A stretch of 64,000 nucleotides of DNA from Streptococcus marmotae (lineage in GTDB: Bacteria; Bacillota; Bacilli; Lactobacillales; Streptococcaceae), in NCBI RefSeq assembly GCF_001623565.1, contig NZ_CP015196.1, positions 310,001-374,000 on the forward strand. The letters are read 5' to 3'. How positions within the stretch are numbered: the first letter of the stretch is position 1; each line of letters starts with the position of its first letter. Below, in pieces: positions 31,075 through 39,228 of the stretch. A program made the position numbers and the translations under genes. The notes beneath the pieces were generated by a model. The model was given only the letters and a program-made list of their open reading frames with translations. It was not told where the DNA came from and did not search any database.

Positions 31075-31971
31075 ATGACTAAATACCATATAAAAAAAGA
31101 TGGTTCAGTCGGAGTCTGTACGGCAACAAAATCTTGTCCTTTAGGTGGCCCTAGCTGTCATTTTGAAACTATTGAAGAAGCAGAGAAACTTGCAGATAGA
31201 TATAATGAACTTTCTGTAGCAGGGTTTTATGATGAAGTTAGACTTTCAAGCATTTTCACAGTAAATGCTCCTAAATCTCACACTGCCACTTATGTTTCTG
31301 AAACTCAAATTAAAAACCTTCCAACGGCTGATTTGATTTTGTTGGCAGATGAAGATAAAGTAAATGAACTTAAAGAAGAAAACAAAGAAACTATGGAATA
31401 CCTAGGATATGCAGAAATGTCCCTTGCTTATGTAGAAGAGCGCTTAAGTTATCTTGGTTCCCCTTCTGGTCGACTAGATGCACTTGCAGATTATGAAGAT
31501 AAAGTAAGAAAAGAAAAACTTCGTTTTGTTGAACCAATTGTCCTTAAAGATTTCCCTTTGAGAGCTGTTATTTCTTATGATAATAAAGTAATTGCTCATG
31601 GGGATATTAGTTTATTTGTCGATGAAAGAACAGGAATTCCACTTAAAAAAATTAAAGTAACTCAGGCGGATGACCCAAAAGATTTAAAAAAATTGGAACC
31701 GGCAGTAGGGTTCTTTAGTACTCCTGAGGTTAAAAATTTTATTAAAGCATCTGATAAATATAGGGCAGATTTAGAGCGAATTAATGTTCAAAAGGTTGCT
31801 GCTGAAAGAGTCCGCTATGATGTGAGACAACTGCATACTATGAGAATTCAAACAGAAAATGCTTTGATAGAGTACCACAGAGACCTGGAACCGATGAGAG
31901 AGAGAATAAACATCCAGCGATTAGCCTCCGAAGAACTCGCTAGAAGAGACCAGAAACAACGTGCACATTAA
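31075..31971 (+). CDS. Accessory array protein 3 with N-terminal two-cysteine module
   Basis: 298 residues with a strong ribosome site (GAAAGGAGTAAAG). It begins MTKYHIKKDGSVGVCTATKS, then CPLGGPSCHFETIEEAEKLADRYNE (Cys15, Cys21, extra Cys28). From memory this KYHI...C.A...CP.GG..HF.T.EEA leader recurs on otherwise unrelated hypothetical proteins of Gram-positives and their phages; no function is known to me. The C-terminal 80 residues are a charged helical region (ERINVQKVAAERVRYDVRQLHTMRIQTENALIEYHRDLEPMRERI). Last gene of the array, followed by a dispersed repeat and a terminator. Confidence 0.68.
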   Translation: MTKYHIKKDGSVGVCTATKSCPLGGPSCHFETIEEAEKLADRYNELSVAGFYDEVRLSSIFTVNAPKSHTATYVSETQIKNLPTADLILLADEDKVNELKEENKETMEYLGYAEMSLAYVEERLSYLGSPSGRLDALADYEDKVRKEKLRFVEPIVLKDFPLRAVISYDNKVIAHGDISLFVDERTGIPLKKIKVTQADDPKDLKKLEPAVGFFSTPEVKNFIKASDKYRADLERINVQKVAAERVRYDVRQLHTMRIQTENALIEYHRDLEPMRERINIQRLASEELARRDQKQRAH

Positions 31972-32059
31972 GAACCTGCATTTCCTCAAAAATCTAACAC
32001 CTTGATGAACGAAAAACGATTTCTTATATAAAAGCACTGCACTTGTGCACACAGGTTCT
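31971..32059. repeat. Inverted-end repeat, family B, copy 1
   Basis: 89 bp bounded by AGAACCTG and CAGGTTCT. Its complement (AGAACCTGTGTGCACAAGTG, then CTTTTATATAAGAAATCG and TTTTTGAGG) closely matches the sequence at 45667-45745. Confidence 0.6.
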
Positions 32060-32099
32060 AAAAAAAGCAAGATAGCCATGTGAGCTACCTTGCTTTTTT
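32060..32099. terminator. Bidirectional terminator
   Basis: AAAAAAGCAAG/CTTGCTTTTTT outer arms with inner TAGC/GCTA. It serves the array (plus) and the membrane protein gene (minus). Confidence 0.85.
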
Positions 32100-32107
32100 A
32101 CATCCGT

Positions 32108-32560
32108 TTAGAGCCATGCTGTGAATGAAGTGTACCAGTTCACTACCAATAAAAACAGGGTAATCAGCTGTACAGGCCACCAAATCAAGTAAAGGATAAT
32201 CAGAAGCATACCACGCACATTCCATTTGATAAACCATCTAGCACAGATACTGATAAGCGTCAGCTGTATCACCGTCATGATAAATTGTGGCATTACTACA
32301 TTCAGCTCCATGTAATCCGTAGAACGCAGAACCGTCAGCCCTTTCAACACAAACGAGATAAGACTCAATACCGTAAAGAGCAGCAGCAACCATGACAAAA
32401 TGATCCCTATCAGCGAATGATCCTTCGGTTTTTCCATACGACCACAGTCATTGCGGACTAGTTTCGGGTGCCGGCTAAAATTACAGTTCCAAACAGCCCA
32501 AGCCATATGAGCAACAATCAGTAGATTTACCGTCGTAAAAAATAGAATATAAGCAGTCAT
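32108..32560 (-). CDS. Four-TM membrane protein of unknown function
   Basis: 150 residues from the ATG at 32560 (GAGGGG upstream). Hydrophobic segments are at about 3-22, 50-75, 92-112 and 118-145, with a short polar loop (NFSRHPKLVRNDCGRMEKPKDHS) after the first. No family recognised. A start at 32611 is rejected because that ATG overlaps the -10 TATAAT. Flanked by repeats on both sides. Confidence 0.7.
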   Translation of the reverse strand: MTAYILFFTTVNLLIVAHMAWAVWNCNFSRHPKLVRNDCGRMEKPKDHSLIGIILSWLLLLFTVLSLISFVLKGLTVLRSTDYMELNVVMPQFIMTVIQLTLISICARWFIKWNVRGMLLIILYLIWWPVQLITLFLLVVNWYTSFTAWL

Positions 32561-32609
32561 CCTAGCCCCTCTTTCATTTGTTTTAGCGCATCTGTTTGAT
32601 TTCGTTTCC

Positions 32610-32615
32610 ATTATA
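32610..32615 (-). promoter_or_regulatory. Promoter of the membrane protein gene (extended -10)
   Basis: Minus strand TATGG-TATAAT, 49 bases before the ATG at 32560. Confidence 0.55.
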
Positions 32616-32706
32616 CCATATCAGACGTAGAGTTGTAGCCCTTTTTTGTCCAATGGCACACACCTTTGAGAAAAAAGAACTTGCAAAATCATGAACTCTT
32701 ATCGTT

Positions 32707-32795
32707 TGATACCAACAGCTGACGTCGTTACCTCACGACGCTAGTTTTACCTGCCGTTTCGCTGCTTAGCCAGATGGTGATTTTCATCGAGTAGG
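32707..32795. repeat. Dispersed intergenic repeat, copy f
   Basis: CAACAGCTGACGTCGTTACC, then CCGTTTCGCTGCTTAGCCAG. Aligns base by base over much of its length with 29351-29445. Confidence 0.5.
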
Positions 32796-32818
32796 AGAGT
32801 CTGTCGGACTAGAAAGCA

Positions 32819-32876
32819 AAAGAGCGAGGGTCAGCCGATTTCTCTGAAAACACGACTGAACCTCGCTTTTTTTATC
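32819..32876. terminator. Terminator after the LCP gene
   Basis: Long imperfect stem AGCGAGGGTCAGCCG/CGACTGAACCTCGCT with a T-run on the plus side and a short T-run on the minus side. Confidence 0.65.
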
Positions 32877-32901
32877 CCTATTTACTGAACTAGTGAATCA
32901 G

Positions 32902-34035
32902 CTATTCTTCCGAGCTATCGACTGATGACGGTGCATCAAGCAAGGGGCTACTTGACTGGCTATAGGTCGTTCCCGTTACTGGACTGACTCCTGTATAGGC
33001 GTCAACAAGCGGGATAGGACTTGACAGACCAAAAAGCAGTTCCTTGACTTTAACATTTGTCCGTAGTTCGGTAGAAGTAGGTGCGTCAATTGATTTTTTA
33101 ATGATATTTTGTATCTCAAGCACTTCTTCACTCGTTGGAATCTGATAGGATAGACCATCAATCATTTCGCCGTCCCCGTCCAATTGGTAGGTTTCAATTG
33201 TATTTAGCGAATCCCTATATCCTAGCAGGCCTGGCAAGGTCCGTGGGGTAATGGCCACATTGGTGCGCATATTGTTCGACACAGCGTCCAAAATCGGCTT
33301 ATACTGAGTGATCCCATCTAGCTGGAGTAATTTCTTGACAATCGCTTGAATGACCTCACGCTGCCGTTTTTGTCGACCGACATCTCCTTCTGGATCATCA
33401 TACCGCATCCGGGAATAGACCAGCGCTTGATTTCCGTTGACCAGCTGAACACCAGGTTCTACAACAGCCGTGTAGTCTGGCTCATGCTCACTGATGGAAA
33501 TGGGAAAGCCCAATGTATTATTCACTGTAATGCCACCTACCGCATCAACCAATTCAATCAAGCCGTCCATATTGATTTCGACGTAGCGATCAATCGGGAT
33601 ATCCAACATTTTCTCCACTGTTGCGACCGTCATCGGAGCCTGCCCATAGCTGTAGGAATGATTCAGTTTTTCAGCGGTACCACTCGATGTCCCGTCCGCA
33701 TTGGCAATTTCTACCATGATATCCCGCGTCAAGCTGACCAGTGTCGTCTTGTGCGTCTTGGGATTGACGGTCATCAAAATCATCGAATCGCTTCGGCCAT
33801 CTTCCCAATTGCCACCACGGCTAGCCTGATCCATATCAACCCCCATCAAAAGGACGGTCAAGGGTTTCGTGGCTTCAATCGCCTGATCTTCGACCTCACC
33901 TCCAAGAGCCTTGTAGGTCTTTGAAAAACTATCTGTTGAATAATTCAAAACCGTCGTCGCATACAAAACCCCTGCACCAACTGTGAGGCTAATAATTGCG
34001 AGAAGCATGAGAAAAATTTTCTTACCAATACTCAT
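32902..34035 (-). CDS. LytR-CpsA-Psr (LCP) family cell-wall ligase, BrpA/LytR-like
   Basis: 377 residues. A single N-terminal membrane anchor (about 6-28) is followed by the extracellular LCP domain (about 80-240), with the conserved arginines and aspartates in LLMGVDMDQASRGGNWEDGRSDSMILMTVNP, LVSLTRDIMVEI and LVYSRMRYDDPEGDVGRQKRQREVI. Such enzymes attach teichoic acid or polysaccharide to peptidoglycan. A Ser/Thr-rich tail ends it (SPVTGTTYSQSSSPLLDAPS). Its ATGA overlaps the GNAT stop, so it is coupled to tsaE-GNAT. Confidence 0.92.
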   Translation of the reverse strand: MSIGKKIFLMLLAIISLTVGAGVLYATTVLNYSTDSFSKTYKALGGEVEDQAIEATKPLTVLLMGVDMDQASRGGNWEDGRSDSMILMTVNPKTHKTTLVSLTRDIMVEIANADGTSSGTAEKLNHSYSYGQAPMTVATVEKMLDIPIDRYVEINMDGLIELVDAVGGITVNNTLGFPISISEHEPDYTAVVEPGVQLVNGNQALVYSRMRYDDPEGDVGRQKRQREVIQAIVKKLLQLDGITQYKPILDAVSNNMRTNVAITPRTLPGLLGYRDSLNTIETYQLDGDGEMIDGLSYQIPTSEEVLEIQNIIKKSIDAPTSTELRTNVKVKELLFGLSSPIPLVDAYTGVSPVTGTTYSQSSSPLLDAPSSVDSSEE

Positions 34036-34565
34036 TTATCGTTTATCAACTTGCCCATATAATACAGGTCAAGCCATTCTCCTTCGTCTGTTCTAGCACC
34101 CCATTTTTGGGTACCTTCAATGTCAAAGCCTAGGGCTTGATACAAGGCCACCGCCCGTTCATTTCGGACTTGAACCGTCAGCTCTAGCCGTTTGATGACT
34201 CCATACACTCTTGCCCATTCGACCACTTCTTCAAGCAATACACGGCCGATACCATGCCCCCAGTACTCTTTTCGTACAGCAATAAAGACATTACCGATAT
34301 GACTAATCCGATACTGGCTCGAAGCACGCACCGTCACTGCTCCTACGATGTCGCCCTCACATATGGCTAGCAAGTGAAGATAGTTTGGGCTATCTACGCT
34401 ATTGTCAAAGACAAAGGCTAGCTCCTCTGATGTAAACTGAAACCCCGTCTCATCCATCACAAGAAAGTCCGTCTCAATTGCCACCTGATTCATAAAGTCA
34501 ATAAAGGCTGTGGCATGTGCGCTTGTAGCTTGCTCAAAAAAGATTTCCTTTTCAATTTGTACCAT
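34032..34565 (-). CDS. GNAT-family acetyltransferase
   Basis: 177 residues from the ATG at 34565. The acetyl-CoA loop is VRKEYWGHGIGRVLLEEVVEWA, followed by RLELTVQVRNERAVALYQALGFDIEGTQKWG, the standard GNAT C-terminal motif of RimI/RimL-like enzymes. Substrate unknown. It overlaps tsaE by 14 bases and the LCP gene by 4. Confidence 0.88.
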   Translation of the reverse strand: MVQIEKEIFFEQATSAHATAFIDFMNQVAIETDFLVMDETGFQFTSEELAFVFDNSVDSPNYLHLLAICEGDIVGAVTVRASSQYRISHIGNVFIAVRKEYWGHGIGRVLLEEVVEWARVYGVIKRLELTVQVRNERAVALYQALGFDIEGTQKWGARTDEGEWLDLYYMGKLINDK

Positions 34566-34998
34566 GCTCAATCTCTTCTACTAATTCATGACCACGCTTA
34601 CCTTGTGGCGCCAAGGTCAGCTTACGACCATCATCCACCTTTTCAATGATAATCCGTAGATACTCATCTAGGAGGGTCCCCTCAAGTAGCTCTCCCCACT
34701 CAATGACCGTCACACCATCACCGTAAAGAAAGTCATCCAAATCAATCGAATCTGGATCATCTCCAATCCGATAAACATCCAAATGATAAAGAGGAAGGCG
34801 TCCCTCATATTCACGGACAATGGTATAGGTGGGACTTTTTATCATCTGCTTAATCTCAAGTCCTTGGGCAATTCCCTTTGTAAAGGTCGTTTTCCCTGCT
34901 CCTAGATCGCCTGTCAAGACGAGCACATCACCTGCTTGCAAGAGCTGGCCAATCCGCTTTCCAAGCTCCATCAATTCTTCTTCATTCTGACTATACAT
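34552..34998 (-). CDS. tsaE: TsaE, tRNA t6A synthesis ATPase
   Basis: 148 residues. It works with TsaB, TsaD and TsaC to place t6A37 on ANN-decoding tRNAs. Walker A is GDLGAGKTTFTKG, followed by IKSPTYTIVREYEGRLPLYHLDVYR and VTVIEWGELLEG. The start MYSQNEEELMELGKRIGQLL at 34998 matches homologues. No ribosome site precedes it, and the -10 lies only 7 bases upstream, so the mRNA is predicted leaderless. A longer frame to 35244 is non-coding. Confidence 0.93.
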   Translation of the reverse strand: MYSQNEEELMELGKRIGQLLQAGDVLVLTGDLGAGKTTFTKGIAQGLEIKQMIKSPTYTIVREYEGRLPLYHLDVYRIGDDPDSIDLDDFLYGDGVTVIEWGELLEGTLLDEYLRIIIEKVDDGRKLTLAPQGKRGHELVEEIEHGTN

Positions 34999-35005
34999 GA
35001 TGATT

Positions 35006-35034
35006 ATTATACCACAGAAGGCGATATTTGTCAG
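35006..35034 (-). promoter_or_regulatory. tsaE promoter, leaderless arrangement
   Basis: Minus strand CTGACA (35029-35034), 17-bp spacer, TATAAT (35006-35011) with a TGG extension. Seven bases separate the -10 from the tsaE ATG, which puts the expected start of transcription at or beside the A of the ATG. Confidence 0.75.
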
Positions 35035-35044
35035 TCTTCTACCG

Positions 35045-35079
35045 AAGAAAAACAGACAAGCTGAATCCAACTTGTCTGC
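35045..35079 (-). terminator. Terminator of the purine permease gene
   Basis: CAGACAAG/CTTGTCTG stem with a 10-base loop and a minus-strand TTTTT. It lies about 11 bases upstream of the tsaE -35. Confidence 0.8.
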
Positions 35080-35093
35080 ACTAGAATGATTAT

Positions 35094-36554
35094 TTACAAA
35101 ATGGCTAAGATAATGAAGTTCAGAATGAACAGAGCTGTTGCTCCCCAAAGAATTGGGTGAATTTCTTTTGTCTTGCCAGTTGATACTTTGACCAAGCAAT
35201 AGAAGATAAAGGCTGCTGCAATGCCGTATGAAATGGAGAAGCAAAGTGCCATAAAGAAGGCGGCAAAGAAAGCAGGTAGGGCATCTTCAAAGTTACTCCA
35301 ATCCACATCAAGGAAAGAAGACACCATCATCACCCCAACGATGATAAGTGCTGGAGCTGTCGCCGCTGCTGGGACAATCCCTACAAATGGCAAGATTAAA
35401 ATAGAAAGTAAGAACATGACAGCTGTTGTCACTGCCGTCAAACCAGTCCGGCCACCTGCTGAAATACCTGCAGCAGACTCCACATAGGTTGTTGTATTTG
35501 AAGTTCCGAAAATCGCACCGATAGAGGTACCAATGGCATCCGCAAAGAGGGCCTTATCCATTTTTGAGTTGAAACCTTTTCCGTTTTCAAGAGCGGCTTC
35601 ATCTTCTGCTGAGAAAATACCTGTCTTGCGACCAGTTCCGATAAAGGTTCCAAGCGTGTCAAATGTATCAGACAAACTGAAAGCGAAAATTGTCATAAGG
35701 ACCAATGGCAAGCGTTCTGTATTGCTAAAGAGAGAAGCCATGCCTCCAAAAGCTGCAAGGAAGGTGGTCCCCAATTCCGAAAAAGCACTACCGATATGAT
35801 TTTCTGCAAAGTTAATAGAAGAAATATCGACTACACCGATTGGAATTCCCGCAAGAGTAGTTGCAATAATCCCAATGAGAATGCCCCCACGAACATTTTT
35901 AATGACTAGGATAGCTGTTAAAATCAAGCCAAAAACGGTTAAGAGAACACTAGGATTTGTAAAGGTTGAAATCGCTGGGACAACTCCACCACCTGCAAAA
36001 ACAGAAAAGACACCATTTGAGAAAGTATCTGCTGTTGCATCAGCAGGAGCCACACCATTGACTGTGATAATATCAGAACCTGATGTTAAAAATGTGATAA
36101 GATTTGAATTTTTGAAACCAAGATAGGCAACGAAAACGCCAATACCTCCACCAATCGCATGTTGTAAGCTAACTGGAATCGCCTTGATAATACTCTTACG
36201 TACCTTCGTAACCGTGATAAAGATGTTAAACAAGCCACAGAGGAAAACCATGGCAAGAGCCTCCTGCCACGTAAAGCCAAGACCGATAACAACGGTATAA
36301 GTAAAGAAGGCATTCAAGCCCATCCCTGGTGCTAGCGCATATGGAACATTAGCAAATAAGCCCATGATTAAGGTAGATACCGCACTGGCAATAATAGTTG
36401 CCAAGAACACTGCTTGAGAAGGCATTCCTGCTACACTCAGCACACTTGGATTGACAAACAAGATATAGGACATGGCAAAGAAGGTCGTCATACCTGCCAT
36501 GATTTCTGTTGAAACTGTCGTTCCATTTTCTTTTAGACCAAAATAGTTATCCAT
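35094..36554 (-). CDS. NCS2 purine permease (AzgA/PbuG type)
   Basis: Polytopic transporter of 486 residues for hypoxanthine, guanine or adenine. The start MDNYFGLKENGTTVSTEIMAGMTTFFAMSYILFVNP and the motifs GMGLNAFFTYTVV and FGTSNTTTYVESAAGISAGGRTGLTAV are diagnostic of the AzgA subgroup. About 12-14 hydrophobic segments. PurR boxes lie upstream, consistent with purine uptake. Exact substrate cannot be read. Confidence 0.9.
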   Translation of the reverse strand: MDNYFGLKENGTTVSTEIMAGMTTFFAMSYILFVNPSVLSVAGMPSQAVFLATIIASAVSTLIMGLFANVPYALAPGMGLNAFFTYTVVIGLGFTWQEALAMVFLCGLFNIFITVTKVRKSIIKAIPVSLQHAIGGGIGVFVAYLGFKNSNLITFLTSGSDIITVNGVAPADATADTFSNGVFSVFAGGGVVPAISTFTNPSVLLTVFGLILTAILVIKNVRGGILIGIIATTLAGIPIGVVDISSINFAENHIGSAFSELGTTFLAAFGGMASLFSNTERLPLVLMTIFAFSLSDTFDTLGTFIGTGRKTGIFSAEDEAALENGKGFNSKMDKALFADAIGTSIGAIFGTSNTTTYVESAAGISAGGRTGLTAVTTAVMFLLSILILPFVGIVPAAATAPALIIVGVMMVSSFLDVDWSNFEDALPAFFAAFFMALCFSISYGIAAAFIFYCLVKVSTGKTKEIHPILWGATALFILNFIILAIL

Positions 36555-36573
36555 TTTTCAAAAAATCTCCTTT

Positions 36574-36586
36574 ATTTACGAACGAT
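36574..36586. promoter_or_regulatory. PurR-box-like sequence, inverted
   Basis: ATTTACGAACGAT on the plus strand: 11 of 13 matches to the lactococcal/streptococcal PurBox AWWWCCGAACWWT, just downstream of the permease -10. Confidence 0.4.
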
Positions 36587-36592
36587 AAATAG

Positions 36593-36621
36593 ATTATAAC
36601 CTAAAAACAGTCGTTTTTCAA
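36593..36621 (-). promoter_or_regulatory. Purine permease promoter
   Basis: Minus strand TTGAAA (36616-36621), 17-bp spacer, TATAAT (36593-36598). Confidence 0.75.
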
Positions 36622-36625
36622 GCGA

Positions 36626-36638
36626 AATGTTCGTGAAA
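36626..36638 (-). promoter_or_regulatory. PurR-box-like sequence near the -35
   Basis: Minus strand TTTCACGAACATT, a partial PurBox (CGAACATT core kept), 4 bases upstream of the -35. Confidence 0.45.
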
Positions 36639-36676
36639 TTGTTTTCTTTTTTTAAAATATCTGCTTTTTTCTAAAA

Positions 36677-36689
36677 AATGTTCGGTTTT
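36677..36689 (-). promoter_or_regulatory. PurR box, full match
   Basis: Minus strand AAAACCGAACATT matches AWWWCCGAACWWT at all 13 positions. It lies about 51 bp upstream of the second box, a distal position suited to PurR activation. Confidence 0.75.
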
Positions 36690-36742
36690 TACTGTTTTTT
36701 GCTTACATAGAACGTTAAAAACAAAAATAAGATAGCTACACT

Positions 36743-36771
36743 TTGCCAGATGTCCTGTATTTTGCTATACT
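36743..36771 (+). promoter_or_regulatory. Promoter of the HAD phosphatase gene
   Basis: TTGCCA (36743-36748), 17-bp spacer, TATACT (36766-36771) with TGC extension. Confidence 0.75.
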
Positions 36772-36804
36772 TAGAGGTATTAACTCATTGAAAGGAGTTC
36801 CTCC

Positions 36805-37620
36805 ATGAAGAAGAAAATGATTGCTCTTGATTTAGACGGGACATTATTAAACAAAGAGAGTCAATTGAGTGACTTCACCATCGAAACCATTCGACAGGTT
36901 CAAAAAGCTGGTCACACTGTGATTATCGCAACAGGTCGTCCCTACCGCATGGCACGCCAATTTTATGAAACATTAGGACTGTCCACTCCCATGATTAACT
37001 TTAACGGCTCGCTCGTCCATCTCCCTGAACAGCGCTGGAAATGGGAGAAAAATATCCTCATCGACAAGCGCTATTTGATTGACTTTCTAAAAGAAGAAGA
37101 GCGGTTTGAAGCCGATTTTATCGCTGGAGAGTACAAAAATGCGTTTTTTATCACCCAAAATTATTTAGATAGCTTTAATCCTGCTCTTTTAGGGGTCGAG
37201 CAAATTACCCCTGATACCTTGATGAAGCCAGAGCGTATCACAACAGATCCTCACTCCATCTTGATGCAGACACGAGCAACAGATAAATACGCCCTAGCCG
37301 ATGAAATCAACCATTATTTCAATAATGAGCTGGAAATCAATACTTGGGGTGGTCCTCTCAATATCCTTGAGACCTGTGCAAAAGGCGTTACCAAAGCCTC
37401 TGCCTTGTCCTATCTCCTTGATCACTACCGCATGGAGGCACAGGATCTCATTGCCTTTGGCGATGAACACAACGATGTCCAAATGCTCTCTCTAGCAGGT
37501 ATTGGCTATGCCATGAAAAATGCCAGCGACACCCTTCTTCCCCACGCTGACCGTCTAACAGAGTTTAGCAATGACGAAGACGGCGTAGCAAGAGAATTAC
37601 GCAAACTATTTTTAGACTAG
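36805..37620 (+). CDS. Cof-type HAD-IIB sugar/FMN phosphatase-like hydrolase
   Basis: 271 residues. HAD motif I is LDLDGTLLNKESQLSDFT (nucleophile Asp in DLDGT), motif II is IIATGRP, and the C-terminal motif is IAFGDEHNDVQMLSLAG. Cof-type cap between. These are broad cytosolic phosphatases; the substrate is not inferable. GAAAGGAG precedes the ATG. It has its own promoter and terminator, upstream of the man operon but separate from it. Confidence 0.9.
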   Translation: MKKKMIALDLDGTLLNKESQLSDFTIETIRQVQKAGHTVIIATGRPYRMARQFYETLGLSTPMINFNGSLVHLPEQRWKWEKNILIDKRYLIDFLKEEERFEADFIAGEYKNAFFITQNYLDSFNPALLGVEQITPDTLMKPERITTDPHSILMQTRATDKYALADEINHYFNNELEINTWGGPLNILETCAKGVTKASALSYLLDHYRMEAQDLIAFGDEHNDVQMLSLAGIGYAMKNASDTLLPHADRLTEFSNDEDGVARELRKLFLD

Positions 37621-37621
37621 G

Positions 37622-37657
37622 AAATCAATTCCCTCTTTAGGGTGTTGATTTTTTTGT
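37622..37657 (+). terminator. Terminator after the HAD gene
   Basis: AAATCAA ... CCCTCTTTAGGG ... TTGATTT stem followed by seven T. Confidence 0.8.
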
Positions 37658-37871
37658 ACGCCGATACAATAGCATCACCGTTCGCATCTTTTGATACTCT
37701 CAATCACCTTCCTTTTTTCTAATCAGATGTCACACATCTCTGTCAACTTTTTCTTATTTTAGAGAACAAAATTCCTTTCTGTATCAGCCTTTATGCAAAC
37801 CTATTTTGTAAAGGTGTGGGTTTATTTCAGAAATTTTCGAAAAAATTTACTTACAATTAGCACATATTTAC

Positions 37872-37901
37872 TTGACAGAAAAATTGAAAACGTTTTATAA
37901 T
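37872..37901 (+). promoter_or_regulatory. manLMN promoter
   Basis: TTGACA (37872-37877), 18-bp spacer, TATAAT (37896-37901). The start of transcription would be about 140 bases before manL. Confidence 0.85.
37884..37898 (+). promoter_or_regulatory. cre-like CcpA site inside the man promoter spacer
   Basis: TTGAAAACGTTTTAT matches the cre consensus WTGNAANCGNWNNCW at 14 of 15 positions. It lies between the -35 and -10, where CcpA would block RNA polymerase. Confidence 0.65.
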
Positions 37902-38049
37902 AAGATAGTTCAAAAATGTCCGCTCAAAACTAGCAACATGGAGAACGGTTGTCATTGAACAAGATTACACATTCAGAACCAATGGATAGGCGCAAGGTAC
38001 TGAAAATGATCGATTTCAATGATTGGAAAATGACTTAGGAGGAAACATA

Positions 38050-39042
38050 ATGAGTATCGGAATCATTATTGCAAGCCATGGTGAATTTGCTGCGGGTATT
38101 CATCAATCTGGTTCCATGATTTTTGGCGAACAAGAAAAAGTTCAAGTAGTAACTTTCATGCCAAACGAAGGTCCAGACGATTTATACGCTAAATTCAACA
38201 ATGCTGTGGCTACTTTTGATGCGAATGACGAAATCTTGGTCCTTGCTGACCTATGGAGTGGGTCACCATTTAACCAAGCAAGCCGTGTTATGGGTGAAAA
38301 CCCAGACCGCAAATTCGCTATCATTACTGGTTTGAATTTACCAATGTTAATTCAAGCCTACACAGAACGCATGATGGATGCAAATGCAGGCGTTGCTGCT
38401 GTTGCTGCAAACATCATCAAAGAATCTAAAGACGGAATCAAAGCCCTTCCAGAAGAACTAAACCCAGTAGAAGAAGCTACTGCTGCACCACAAGCCGCTG
38501 TCGCTCAAGCTGCTATCCCTGAGGGAACTGTTATCGGAGATGGGAAATTAAAAATCAACCTTGCTCGGATTGACACACGCCTCTTGCATGGTCAAGTTGC
38601 GACTGCTTGGACACCTGATTCAAAAGCAGACCGTATCATCGTTGCTTCTGACTCAGTATCCGCTGACACCCTTCGAAAAGAGTTAATCAAGCAAGCTGCA
38701 CCAGGAAATGTTAAAGCAAATGTCGTCCCAATCCAGAAATTGATTGACGTTGCAAAAGATCCTCGATTTGGAAATACCCATGCCCTTATCTTGTTTGAAA
38801 CACCTCAAGATGCACTTCGTGCAATCGAAGGCGGTGTGCCAATCAAGACCTTGAATGTCGGCTCAATGGCGCATTCAACTGGTAAAACCATGGTCAATAA
38901 CGTTCTTTCTATGGATAAAGAAGATGTCGCAACCTTTGAAAAACTGCGCGATTTAGGTGTTGAATTTGACGTTCGTAAGGTGCCAAACGACTCGAAGAAA
39001 GACTTGTTTGACTTAATCAACAAAGCAAATGTGCCCCACTAA
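38050..39042 (+). CDS. manL: Mannose-family PTS component IIAB
   Basis: 330 residues. The IIA domain (1-about 130) carries the phosphoryl-acceptor His10 in [13 protein letters not shown]. An Ala/Pro-rich linker ([19 protein letters not shown]) follows. The IIB domain (about 160-330) has its His in [17 protein letters not shown]. It takes phosphate from HPr and phosphorylates glucose/mannose entering through IICD. The start at 38050 has AGGAGGAAAC upstream. First gene of manLMN. Confidence 0.95.
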   Translation: MSIGIIIASHGEFAAGIHQSGSMIFGEQEKVQVVTFMPNEGPDDLYAKFNNAVATFDANDEILVLADLWSGSPFNQASRVMGENPDRKFAIITGLNLPMLIQAYTERMMDANAGVAAVAANIIKESKDGIKALPEELNPVEEATAAPQAAVAQAAIPEGTVIGDGKLKINLARIDTRLLHGQVATAWTPDSKADRIIVASDSVSADTLRKELIKQAAPGNVKANVVPIQKLIDVAKDPRFGNTHALILFETPQDALRAIEGGVPIKTLNVGSMAHSTGKTMVNNVLSMDKEDVATFEKLRDLGVEFDVRKVPNDSKKDLFDLINKANVPH

Positions 39043-39058
39043 TTTCTAATTAGAAATT
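39041..39058. repeat. Perfect palindrome after manL
   Basis: AATTTCTAATTAGAAATT, overlapping the manL stop codon. Possible mRNA processing hairpin between manL and manM; no T-run follows. Confidence 0.5.
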
Positions 39059-39228
39059 GTGGTCTGATTGAGGGTTTCATTCATCGGCAAACTTGAGTTG
39101 TTCGCCTATCACACTTGAGCAAACCTAGCCAGATGAACCAAACCAATTCAGTCATACTTGGCACGATAGAGGAAGAAACAATCGTTTTCAGCCTCGTCTT
39201 ATATCGTTATGAAAAGAAAGGATTTATC

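Larger units (their letters stand above)
32561..32901. other. Intergenic between the membrane protein and LCP genes
   Basis: 341 bases with the promoter (32610-32615), repeat copy f (32707-32795) and a terminator (32819-32876). No gene seen. Confidence 0.55.
37658..38049. other. man operon upstream region and leader
   Basis: 37658-37870 shows no gene or clear signal. 37872-37901 is the promoter with the cre-like site. 37902-38049 is a leader of about 140 nt without a convincing ORF. AGGAGGAAAC at 38039-38046 is the manL ribosome site. Confidence 0.6.

Noticed and set aside
32561..32611. Upstream start for the four-TM protein
   Set aside because: That ATG lies on the -10 TATAAT; the later ATG has GAGGGG and begins at the first hydrophobic helix.
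34999..35244. N-terminal extension of TsaE
   Set aside because: It runs through a terminator and promoter and resembles no TsaE; the short form starts like homologues.
37980..38037. Possible 18-codon peptide in the man leader starting at ATG 37981
   Set aside because: No ribosome site before it, and no link to the downstream start; coincidental ORF.
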